DNA from: Saussurea involucrata
Lineage: Eukaryota; Streptophyta; Magnoliopsida; Asterales; Asteraceae
DNA: 64,000 nucleotides
Direction of reading: 5' to 3'
Assembly (NCBI GenBank): GCA_033807775.1
Contig: CM066321.1
Span: 235,902,350-235,966,349, forward strand
Position 1 is the stretch's first letter; the number at the start of each line of letters is the position of its first letter. The notes beneath the pieces were generated by a model. That model saw only the letters and a program-made list of their open reading frames with translations. It did no database searches and had not been told where the DNA came from. Of the stretch, positions 43,737 to 52,885 are shown one piece after another. The position numbers were made by a program, and so were the translations under genes.

Positions 43737-44206
43737 CGTCTTGTGGGTTGGACGTGTGACCAGTCACCATACCTTGAGGGCCTCAAACTGGTTGAGTTCC
43801 TATTGCATGGCTATGATCCAGTCCGGATCTTCGAGCGCTTCTCGTACGTTAGTCGGCTCGATCTTGCTCAAGAAGCCGGAGAAGAGGCAGAAATTGGCCG
43901 ATGCGCCTCGCGTTTGAACAGGAGTGGAGGGATCACCGATGATTTGATGTAGGGGATGAGCTTTCGTCCATTTGGTGGTGTGTGGAAGCGGATGTTAAGT
44001 TGAATGAGAGGCGTCCGGATCCACATAGTTACCAGATGGAAGGTCTTGAACCGCTTCAAGTGTAGCCAGTTGGTTTCTCGGAGGATACGGGGGAGGATTC
44101 GTCGACGGTTGAGCAACTTCTGGTTCCGAGGAGTTCAGAAGTTGATCGGTGATTGTTGCAGATGACGAATCTTGCGAAGCGATCTCCGGGTTTGTTACTG
44201 GTTCCT

Positions 44207-45304
44207 CTAGGGGGACGATAGTATCAGTTGAAGTCGATGATGACGGTTGAGATGTCTCCACAGTGATGGACGGCGTGCTTGTCGAGGGCGGCGGACCGGA
44301 CAGATTCGCCGAATCCTCAATACGAGCAGCTTCAAGTCGTGGTTGTGTTGAGACATTAGGGGTAGATACATTAAATATGTCATCATAAAATATTTAAACA
44401 ATAAATCTAAATCAGAAAGATCAGCATTCGATGAAGATGCATGATTTGGATTTACTGTCGTTTGTGCGGATCCCGAACGTGGAAGTTCAGAAGCTAGCAC
44501 GCCAGTTAAACCGGGTTCTGAACTGATTTGTGCAGAAGCCAAATCCGCGGCTTCGTCGAATGTCACGTTTACACTTTCGATAACGTTTTTGGTCCGTTTG
44601 TTGTAAACGCGATAAGCCTTAGCCTGCATGGAGTATCCGATGAAAACTCCTTCGTCTGCCTTTGTGCTGAATTTGCCGAGATCGTCCTTGTCGTTCAAGA
44701 CGTAGCATGTGCATCCGAATGCATGGAAGTACTTGATGTTCGGAATACGTTTGTTGATGATCTCGTATGGCGTCTTGTTGAACCGCTTGTTGATGATGGA
44801 GCGGGTTTGCATATAACAGGCAGTAGACCACGCTTCGGCCCAGAGAAATAGCGGAAGTTTGGATTGGGAAAGCATAGTACGAGCTGCTTCGACCAGCGTG
44901 TGGTTGCGCCTTTCCACCACTCCGTTTTGCTGAGGAGTGCGTGCCGCCGAGAAGGTTTGCGAGATACCGACATAAGTCAAGTAGTCGCACACCGTTTGAT
45001 TTTTGAATTCCGTCCTGTTGTCGGTCCTGATAGTCTGAATTGGACTTTGAAGATTTAGTTGGATGGACTTCAAGTGGTTAATGATCAGCTCCGGAGTTTC
45101 GTCTTTTGAGCGAAGGAACTTGACCCATGTATAGCACGAGAAGTCATCCACCATCACCAGGACGTATTTGCGCTTGTTGATGCTCTGGACACGCATCGGG
45201 CCACACAAATCCATATGGATAAGTTCGAGGGACCGGGACGTGCTCGGAACTGCCTTCGGCTGATGCGATGCTCGCTTCATCATTCTCATCTCACATGCCC
45301 CCAC
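44207..45304 (-). pseudogene. RE-D integrase
   Basis: 365 codons: ELIHMDLCGPMRVQSINKRK, VMVDDFSCYTWVKFLRSKDE (first Asp), IRTDNRTEFKNQTVCDYLTY (second Asp; usually DNGTEF), ARTPQQNGVVERRNHTLVEA (Glu), then YEIINKRIPNIKYFHAFGCT and GVFIGYSMQAKAYRVYNKRT. After about 44390 the frame is shifted; the proper linker to RT continues at 44261-43995 (TIVPLEEPVTNPEIASQDSS). The pre-integrase Cys pair is at its start (ACEMRMMKR) and continues upstream in another frame to about 45500. Confidence 0.88.
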
Positions 45305-45499
45305 AGAGTCGATCCTTCACGAATTGAAGACCGGGCATGCCTTTCACGTGTCCGCCCAGCACCAATTTGTTGATACTTTTGAAGTTGAGGTGCGAAAGAC
45401 GTCGATGCCAAATCCATGCTTGTTCGGAATTCGCCTTTGACATCAGGCAGACAGGGTTATTGGGCTTCAGGGTTGGGAGGTCGATGGTCTAGAGGTTGG

Positions 45500-45831
45500 T
45501 CTTGGGATTTCCAACCAGTAGCTCCACTCCGTCGTCATTGAGTATTCTACACCTTTTGGTTTTGAACCGAACCTCGAGATCTTTGTCGCAGAATTGGCCG
45601 ATGCTGAACAGATTGTGTCCTAATCCCACGACGTGTGATACCTTCTTGATAGTGATTTGTCTTAGACAATGTCGTCGTAGCCCACGATCGGCGCCTTGTC
45701 GTTGTTCCCAAATCTCACGTCTCTACCATATTCTTCCTTGTAGTTCGTGAGAAGCTCCCTCCTTCTGGTCATGTGCTTGGAGCATCCAGAGTCTAAGTAC
45801 CACACATGACCGTCCTGCAAAAACAAGTTTA
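45500..45831 (-). pseudogene. RE-D protease region
   Basis: The minus strand at about 45760-45815 reads DGHVWYLDSGCSKHMTRRRE, the aspartic protease active site of Copia. Downstream the frame is broken by stops, for example near 45672. TAA at 45829-45831 lies between the gag end (WVPK) and the protease, as in RE-A and RE-B, but here the protease is in a different frame from gag. Confidence 0.78.
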
Positions 45832-46022
45832 GCGGACTTTAGGTACCCATATTTGCATGGGTCCTGGAGGGTTAGGTTTGACACCCTTCGGAGGAACTTG
45901 CCTTTTAGGTGTAGGTTTTACACCTTTTGGAGGAACTGGTTTTTAGCAGGTTGCCTCTTGGGTGTCGGTTTAACCTTTGTAGGAGAAACCTGTTTTGGAA
46001 TGGGTTTTCTCTCCTGCTGCGG

Positions 46023-47212
46023 TTAAACCTCTGATTGGGACCCCCATTGTTTATGGTGTTTCTTTTTAGTTTTACGGGGTTTGCTTTTGGGTGTATGGTT
46101 ATATATGTGATATGACCCAAACCAATCATTATTATTTATGTCATCAAAGTCATTCCAACCACATTTAGAACAACACAAACAATCATGCGATAATTGAATC
46201 AACTGCTGAATGGAATAAAGCTTAATTGGAAAATTAACATCACGTTTAACAAAATCATTCCTATGATTCAAAGCACAATCGTTTTTGTTCACCCTAGGAA
46301 AAAAAAAGTATTGAAAGACTTTGATGCTGCATCCTCGACAGGTTCCTTAGCTAGCCTATTTGGTTTTTCTTGTTTAGCGCGGCCGTTTTTATCTGAAACA
46401 ACAGGGACAGCACGGTCAGTGACTTTTAAGGAAGCAGTATTTTTGGTAGGCAATCGCTCGGTCTTTTGCCTCGGCTATGATTATGTTTGATAAACAGGTT
46501 TAGATTTAGAAATCTTAATCACAGCTGGGGCCTTTGTTTTAGAACAGTCACCCTTTAGAAAATTGACCGGTCGGTTGACTACTGGTGACAAAAAATCAGT
46601 ATGACTCGGAAGAGATTTGTTGAAGGGGAACGACTCAAACTCTTCATCAGAATTGCCTTCGGAGTACATGTATTCAGAAAAATTGACATCCGGAATTATA
46701 GGACTTTGATTGGTCGAGGAAGGCGAGAAACACTTAGTGTCAGTGTGCTTTGGGGAATTTGGTACGGAAGCTAGGAAAAAATCAGAGTTCAAATTCCTTA
46801 AAACACTCTCGTCTTGAGAATCTTGACCGTCTTGTGTAGAAAAGATTTTTCCAATGAAAGCTTTACACGAAGACGTATCAGAAGACCTTGATGAAAGTTT
46901 GGGTGAAATCTGCTTTTCAGATTTGAGATGGTCAATCTGCTTTTGGAGTTGACCATTTTTCGTATGCTCTTTCATCGCATATGTTGCCAAGGCGGCCAGT
47001 TTTGATGTGAGATTAGTGATTTCACACCGAAGGATTTCCTGTCCTTCATCAGACACAACTTCGGTTTTGACAGATTTTTGATTCTCAAGTTCCGTGATTA
47101 GTGCTTGTTTTTCCTTTTGAAAATAGGACCTTTCTTTCTCGAATGACTCCTCCAACTCGACTATCTTTGCTTCCAAGATGAGAGGGGGAACATAGAGTTT
47201 GAACTCATCCAT
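46023..47212 (-). pseudogene. RE-D Gag C-terminal coiled coil and spacer
   Basis: Frames 47212-46481 and 46292-46023. The first has a coiled coil (AKIVELEESFEKERSYFQKE, KQALITELENQKSV) and an acidic Ser-rich tail (SEYMYSEGNSDEEFESFPFN). The second has the Cys-containing spacer DCLCCSKCGWNDFDDINNND and a basic end, comparable to ICCSYCETNDF in RE-C. Stops at 46481 and between the frames break it. It is the region that RE-C preserved. Confidence 0.75.
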
Positions 47213-47531
47213 CTCAGTCTTGGTTTCAGTTGCTTGGACCTCATCCTTCTTGGAGAAATCCTTGGGCGTTACAACCTTTTAGCAATCGAAGTAGTCATTC
47301 GAGAGGTACTTCTTATTTTTCTGATAGGAATAATTTAAAGGTCCATAACAAAATGGAAGTTGCATTTTGGATGTGCGTGTGCGCTTGTATTCCTCAGTTT
47401 CCTCTTCCTTTTCAGGTTTAAGAGGACTAGTCCATTTAATTGCATATTCCGGATACTCTTTGGCTATTCCAAGACAACCAAAATCATACAGAGTAGGTCG
47501 TTTGGAGATACCTTTTTTTAAGTAGTGTGGG

Positions 47532-49331
47532 TTATCGTATCCGATTCCCTAGTCTGTTAAAATAAGTGAACTCCTTTGGTTTATTCATATGTATGGTCTG
47601 ATCAGTTTGACCTCTTTTATGAAGTTTGGTTTCAAGATCAAGAATTTTGGCAACAAATTCCTTGTGCTGAACTTGAAGAGCAGAACATTGATAAACAATT
47701 TCTGCTTTCTCATTCATGCACTGATCAAGCTGAGACTGAAGTTCAGATAATTTGGCCCTTAAGTCCTTAGGTGCTATTGAAAGATTTTTGCATTTTTCTT
47801 TTAAAATAGCATTTTCAGACTTATATTTCTCAGTTATTCTCTTTTGAACATCTAGCTTTTCTGATAGTGATCTAATCTCAAGCAGTTGTTCATCGAAGGT
47901 GGCTTGAACGGAATTTACCCATTCAGCAAGTGATTGCATTTGATTCAAGAAGTCTTGTTTGTTAGAATCACATACCTGACTTGCCTTTTCTTCATCGGCA
48001 GGAGAGTGATATCCCATGAAAGCATCAGCACCATCAAACTTGCTTTCATCATCAGAACGACCCAACCAGTAGTCGTCTTCCACAAACAGAGTTGTTCCTG
48101 CCTCTTTCTGTTGTATCAGTGCGAGCTTAGCCTTGTAATAATGAGAATTCTTTACCACATGCTTCCGGCAATCTTTCGCAAAGTGACCAAGCTTCCCGCA
48201 GTTATAACAAGTCACGGATTCGTCTTTCCTTTTCTCCTTGCGATCATCTTTCTCTGTTTTCTCCTTCTTTTCAGATTGATCGGGCTCATCGGCTTTCTTC
48301 TTACCTTTATACTTGTCCTTATAATCATGGCGCTTGTTGGAGGAAGTAGAGTAGCGCTGATTATTAGACGTCGGTTGCTTGTAGAACTTCTGTTGGAAGG
48401 ATTTGGAGAGCAGGGCCATTGCTTTCTTGATGGCAGCTATTTCAGAATCTGAATCACTGTCTTCCTTTTCCTTAGGTTCTGACTTAGATTCACTTTGCTT
48501 TTTAGTACGTTTGGAGTGTCGGCCAGAAGATTTTCCTCGTTTGGAAGACATGAGTTGTAGAGGATCAGCAACTGGCTTGGATGCGACCTTCTTTGCTTTG
48601 AGTATTTCCATCACCTCATCTTCATCTTGAAGAAGCGTCTCATACAGCTCGTGGATGTCAACTTTCTCCATCAAATGGTTATGCTTGACGTGTGATGCAA
48701 ACACTTTCCACTCAGGCAGAAGGTTATTGAGGAACTTCAGAGCGTTCTCAGTGTTGGAGCGAGTAATCTTGTTCTTGTGGAGCTCGTTGAGAAGAAGACA
48801 AAACCCTTCATAAGTTTGGGAAAGGGATTCACCGGTGCGCTGTTTAAAGCTATCAAACTTGGTTATTGAGCTATTAATCTTCAGCTGATTCCCGACTTCG
48901 CTCCCACGCATCATCTTTTCCACCTGATCCAACATGCCCTTAGCTGTATCTTTGTAACTGTCGATGGCAGTATAGATCGTGTTGGGGAGAGCTTGAACAA
49001 GGTATCTCTTAGCATGCTTTTCTCCCTGAAGCATGCCTATTTCGTCGTCAGTCATATCGGTGAGAGTCTTTTTCACAGTGAGTGTGTCACCACCTTCTTG
49101 AGCTGGTGGAACGGTCTTCATTGGTGTAGGAATTGGCCCATCTTCTAAGGCTCGCCAAATGTACTCGAAGTTGTCCTTCGACTCAATGAAGATTTTGAAC
49201 CTGTCCATCCATTGACTGTACTCACCTTGGTAGAGGCAAGGTGGTTTGGAGTCGGTGCCGATTGCAAGAGCGTCGCGTGAAGACATCTTTAGTTGTACTG
49301 GAGTGATCGTCAGACGAAGTGTTCGATTCAA
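47532..49331 (-). CDS. RE-D Gag
   Basis: 599 codons; the likely start is Met16 (MSSRDALAIGTDSKPPCLY, nt 49286). The UBN2-type Gag body has YQGEYSQWMDRFKIFIESKD, KRYLVQALPNTIYTAIDSYK, FDSFKQRTGESLSQTYEGFC and LNNLLPEWKVFASHVKHNHL. A Lys/Glu/Ser-rich linker precedes one CCHC knuckle (CYNCGKLGHFAKDC, nt about 48165-48215). A coiled coil follows near the end (LRAKLSELQSQLDQCMNEKA). A one-base shift near 47545 ends it early; homologous sequence continues to 46023. It would assemble the particle and bind RNA. Confidence 0.88.
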   Translation of the reverse strand: MNRTLRLTITPVQLKMSSRDALAIGTDSKPPCLYQGEYSQWMDRFKIFIESKDNFEYIWRALEDGPIPTPMKTVPPAQEGGDTLTVKKTLTDMTDDEIGMLQGEKHAKRYLVQALPNTIYTAIDSYKDTAKGMLDQVEKMMRGSEVGNQLKINSSITKFDSFKQRTGESLSQTYEGFCLLLNELHKNKITRSNTENALKFLNNLLPEWKVFASHVKHNHLMEKVDIHELYETLLQDEDEVMEILKAKKVASKPVADPLQLMSSKRGKSSGRHSKRTKKQSESKSEPKEKEDSDSDSEIAAIKKAMALLSKSFQQKFYKQPTSNNQRYSTSSNKRHDYKDKYKGKKKADEPDQSEKKEKTEKDDRKEKRKDESVTCYNCGKLGHFAKDCRKHVVKNSHYYKAKLALIQQKEAGTTLFVEDDYWLGRSDDESKFDGADAFMGYHSPADEEKASQVCDSNKQDFLNQMQSLAEWVNSVQATFDEQLLEIRSLSEKLDVQKRITEKYKSENAILKEKCKNLSIAPKDLRAKLSELQSQLDQCMNEKAEIVYQCSALQVQHKEFVAKILDLETKLHKRGQTDQTIHMNKPKEFTYFNRLGNRIR

Positions 49332-49429
49332 AGTGATAACCTAACGCAAGGCACTACGAGTGGTATCCTAACGCAGGTTCTACGACTGATTTGAACTTGA
49401 AACAGGTAAGAATTCAATAGAACTGAACT

Positions 49430-49860
49430 TACCGGATCGGAATTCGGATGTGATGTCTGATCTGGAAGTGTCCGGATCAGATTGAATGAAAAACAAATAA
49501 AACACAGAAGTGTCCGGATAACACAGAAGTGTCCGGACAAACTATAGTTTCCGGATAACAAAGGGTTACCGGAAGATATACTTTCCGGATGAGGTACTTA
49601 CCGGATGAAAGGTTTCCGGAAAGAGTCAATTTGACCGGAAACTTCAAGTTGTCCGGATAAAATAGGTTACCGAAAACGTTGAGTTGTCCGGATAAAATAT
49701 TTTACCGGAAACTTTGGGTTTCCGGAACAATTGTATCCGGAAAGATTGGAATATAGAGAACTTACCCGAAAAGATGAGCCGTGTCCGGAAAGAATAAGCG
49801 AACTTCCGGAAAGCTGAGAGTTGTCCGAAAACAGCGGCTGGTGTGTCCGGAAACAGCGGC
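49430..49860. repeat. TCCGGA/CCGGA array in the RE-D leader
   Basis: About 18 CCGGA motifs in about 430 bp between the PBS and gag, mostly TCCGGA with flanks such as GTCCGGATAA, TTTCCGGA or TTACCGGA. Spacing is about 15-30 bp and there is no fixed longer unit. Bases 49861-50245 are leader with no other feature. Confidence 0.9.
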
Positions 49861-50245
49861 TGGAATTTTCAAATCGATTGGGAATCGACTAGGGTTGCTC
49901 AAAATCGTTCCTGAAAGATTAGGAACTCGACCAAACACAAAAATAGCACTACCCAAATCGATTTTGAAGCAAAAACAACAAGTTTTGATGGTTAAAATTT
50001 CGATTTTTCTCAAGAACACAACCAAAACTTTTGAACTTTAATTTGCTTAAAACGCACTCAGATGATCGAATTAGGTTTCGAAAACGTGCAGAATCACTAA
50101 TAAGAATAATACTAACAGATTCCAATAAACGAAAACGATCAATTTCAACAGAATCAAAAAGTGAATTGTCAACTAAGAACACAGCCGTATGAATGAAAAA
50201 CTTACCAGAAATCGAATAGACACCTTGAATCGATTTGTCCGTCTT

Positions 50246-50256
50246 CTCTGATACCA
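50246..50256 (-). other. PBS of RE-D (initiator tRNA-Met)
   Basis: Sense strand TGGTATCAGAG, two bases from the 5' LTR end at 50259. Confidence 0.88.
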
Positions 50257-50258
50257 AT

Positions 50259-50538
50259 TGATAGTTCAAGATCCGTGCAACGAACAATATGAAATCAACA
50301 GATAATAACAGTAGGTTATGATTTCAACTGGTCGTCCAATTAGCTTTCAATATTGAGAGAGTTTACAATGAGTTTAGGAAAGCAAAATGAACAACTAGCC
50401 TAAACAAAGGCTAAAACAAAACATTATATATGGCGGGCCCGTGGTTAACAAGCCCACGGCCCATTCACTAACTAGGCTCAAAATAAAGAATTACAAACAG
50501 CCCCTTGAACTTCTATTCAACATAAATTGACCCTAACA
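50259..50538 (-). repeat. 5' LTR of RE-D
   Basis: 280 bp, partner of 36866-37145. Sense-strand TATA-like CCATATATAATG at 50423-50433. It is followed by target duplication CTTGG at 50539-50543. Confidence 0.92.
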
Positions 50539-50648
50539 CTTGGCTTTCTCTTTTCTTTTTTCTTCCAACTCTTCAGAAGACAGGATTCTGACACCCATAT
50601 TTTTAAAATCAGGGCACAGTGGGATTCTGGATTGGTTTTTAGAAACAT
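50539..50648 (-). pseudogene. RE-B Gag fragment between RE-D and RE-E
   Basis: 110 bp that align with RE-A 21663-21775 (Gag spacer). They are the bridge between 36865 and 52505 once RE-D and RE-E are removed. No intact frame. Confidence 0.8.
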
Positions 50649-50811
50649 TGTTAGAGCATTATTGTATTCAAGATTTACTTCTAGATCCCTTTAGGAACTT
50701 CTTGAGCATTTTGTCATTTGTACTTTAGAGATCAATATATGGATGACAAGTTTGCCTTCTAAATTCTCTCTACATTTGTTCTTCACATATTGCTAGATTT
50801 GGGATTTCACA
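50649..50811 (+). repeat. 5' LTR of RE-E, internally deleted
   Basis: 163 bp. It equals the 3' LTR except for a missing block of about 93 bp after TTCAAGATTTACT, which in the 3' LTR contains the TATA box. Confidence 0.92.
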
Positions 50812-51151
50812 TTTGGTATCAGAGATAAACAGGAGATTCAAGCAGATCAAGATCCAAATTGAAGAATTTTTACACTGTTCATACAGAATTCGAACCATGC
50901 ATGCTTTACTATTCATCTGATCACTTTTTATTCAGACTTTGATTTTTGATTTCTTGGATCAATTCTTGGCATCACTGAACTCGGAATTGAAATATGAACA
51001 ACATTAACTCTTGGATTATCATCAAATTCTGCACAAAATCATCAGATTTGATCATTTCTTTGAAACTTTGTTAGAAAACCCCAATTCACTATAGAACCAG
51101 ATTGAAAGTCATGTTTAACGGTGTATCTTATTCTTACTAAACTTTTTGATC

Positions 51152-51276
51152 AAAAGATGCCAATGAGCACAAAATCAAAGGATGCCAATGAGCACAGAAT
51201 CAAAAGATGCCAATGAGCACAAAATCAAAAGATGTCAATGTGCACAAAATCAATAGATGCCAATGAGCACACATCT
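51152..51276. repeat. 25-bp tandem repeat in RE-E
   Basis: Five units of 25 bp built on AAAAGATGCCAATGAGCACA plus AAATC, with one to three changes per unit. Found only in RE-E. Confidence 0.9.
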
Positions 51277-52248
51277 CTTGAAACTTGGGGAAAATACAAA
51301 GTCGCGATAAACCCGTAAATTTATGAAATTCTGATTTTGGACAAATAGTGTGAGTAGAGCAAAGTATTCTTATATGTTTTAGAATTGCATACGCTTGATG
51401 CTAATCATATTTCGCATGCTAGCACACCAAATAGATTTAATAAAGGGGTTGAAACTGAACATTTTTAACTTGATATACAATGACTTGTATTTGATTCCAA
51501 ACACATTTATGATTTCATTTGATTGAAAAATCTGTTAAATTTCATTAAGCTGAATTTCTTTTGTAAAGCTTTCAAATGATCAAAAGTTAGTAGTTATAAA
51601 ATAAAATTCAATGAATTTTACTTTCCTTGTGCAATGTGTTTTTGCTACAATTTCAAATACTGTGCGTTATTGAAATATATGCATACTTTCAGGGGGAGAA
51701 AACAAATTGCTCCAGAATTCTTATTTTGAGGGGGAGCAAGGTTATCCACTAAGGAGGAGATTGTTAGTAATACTAAGAGACACGACTGAAATTGAAGAAG
51801 GTTTTCGATGATAATGATGCTCACTTTCATCGAAAAAGGGGGAGAAATGTTTAATTCAATTTCATGTCAAAGAGCTTTCAAGTCAAAGATATTTCATGTC
51901 AAAGAACTTTCAAGTCAAAGATTCGTGAACAAAGACTGAAGATCAGGGGGAGAAGGATCATGTGAAGTCCAAATGTTGCTGAATTTGGTTATCTTAGTTC
52001 TGAGTTGTTCTCGGAATGCGCTTACACCTAAAAGTTCAAAAATGTGGATGGTTTCACATCTTTCTGATCCAAACTCTAATAGTTTCTGATTCCTCTTGTT
52101 CCGAATTGATGGTTTTATATAAACATCTGTTTTTCATATACAAGACTTGAAGATGGTTTGACAAAGTGTATGTTGGAGAAGATTGACTTTACAAAGAGCT
52201 GCAGACTGCTGTCATATTTTTTTAAATCTTGAATCCAAAGGGGGAGAT

Positions 52249-52504
52249 TGTTAGAGCATTATTGTATTCAAGATTTACTGTAAAGTCAATGTACTGTATT
52301 AGTTGCTAGTGCCTTTATACCTTGTATGTTATGGGTATAAATAGGCATGTCTAGTTCTTAGTTAGAAAGAAATCTAGATCCCTTTAGGAACTTCTTGAGC
52401 ATTTTGTCATTTGTACTTTAGAGATCAATATATGGATGACAAGTTTGCCTTCTAAATTCTCTCTACATTTGTTCTTCACATATTGCTAGATTTGGGATTT
52501 CACA
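52249..52504 (+). repeat. 3' LTR of RE-E
   Basis: 256 bp, full length, TGTTAGAGC...TTTCACA, TATA box (TATAAATA) at 52336-52343. Confidence 0.92.
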
Positions 52505-52885
52505 AACATGTATGACATTGTTCAAAATTCCATATCCAACAAATGCCTGTTTTGGTTTGTGCATATGCTCATCCACCTTAGAGTCATAGTCAGAATCAGA
52601 GTCTAAGAAGTCTCGGGTGGCTCTGTCAGAGGTGAGAGTCTCTGTGGGTTTATGACATAAGTTTGTTCTTGAGGAGTCAAAGAAGTTCAAGTCTTTGATA
52701 GTACAGGTTTTGAATTTTCCGAGCTTAGGTTTTAAGGCATCCGAAATGGAGTTTTCTTCCAGAACTCTTTGTAAATCTTCTTCAAATGAAGTCCTCACAC
52801 CTTCAGAGGATGGAGAGAAGACTGGAGCTTCAGGATTGAGTTCACTCTGATTTTTGACATCGGAGGGACCAACCACAGAAGTAGC
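52505..52885 (-). pseudogene. RE-B Gag fragment between RE-E and RE-G2
   Basis: About 127 codons of Gag spacer (GVRTSFEEDLQRVLEENSIS, DALKPKLGKFKT, DFLDSDSDYDSKVDEHMHKP) that align with RE-A 21775-22130. The N-terminal part of this gag should continue past the RE-G2 right end, beyond the window. The last codons of the ORF (below 52505) come from the RE-E LTR. Confidence 0.82.

Larger units (their letters stand above)
36866..50538 (-). mobile_element. RE-D: 13.7-kb SIRE-type Copia with a third ORF
   Basis: Complete insertion with 280-bp LTRs (36866-37145 and 50259-50538) and duplication CTTGG (36861-36865 and 50539-50543). Sense order: 5' LTR, PBS (50246-50256), a leader of about 0.9 kb filled with TCCGGA motifs, gag (49331 to 46023), protease, integrase, RT/RNase H (ending at 42330), a spacer of about 1.55 kb again with TCCGGA motifs, ORF3 (40773 to 37140), polypurine tract and 3' LTR. 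The LTRs show about ten differences (about 96-97% identity). Extra ORFs downstream of pol are typical of the SIRE lineage, where they were called envelope-like. Confidence 0.92.
50649..52504 (+). mobile_element. RE-E: small non-autonomous LTR retrotransposon
   Basis: 1.86 kb, plus strand. 5' LTR 50649-50811, PBS TGGTATCAGAG at 50814-50824, polypurine tract AAAGGGGGAGAT ending at 52248, 3' LTR 52249-52504, duplication AACAT (50644-50648 and 52505-52509). The 1.44-kb internal region has no coding sequence. It shows a 25-bp tandem repeat and several GGGGGAGAA tracts (51692, 51834, 51945). It shares LTR sequence with RE-F and RE-C, so it is a deletion derivative of that family, inserted in RE-B gag. 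Confidence 0.93.

Noticed and set aside
42508..43952. ORFs on the plus strand opposite RE-D RT (for example 43536-43952)
   Set aside because: They are antisense shadows of the RT/RNase H frame with no domain of their own.
51152..51276. CRISPR-like array
   Set aside because: The 25-bp units are directly tandem with no spacers, and the context is a plant retrotransposon.
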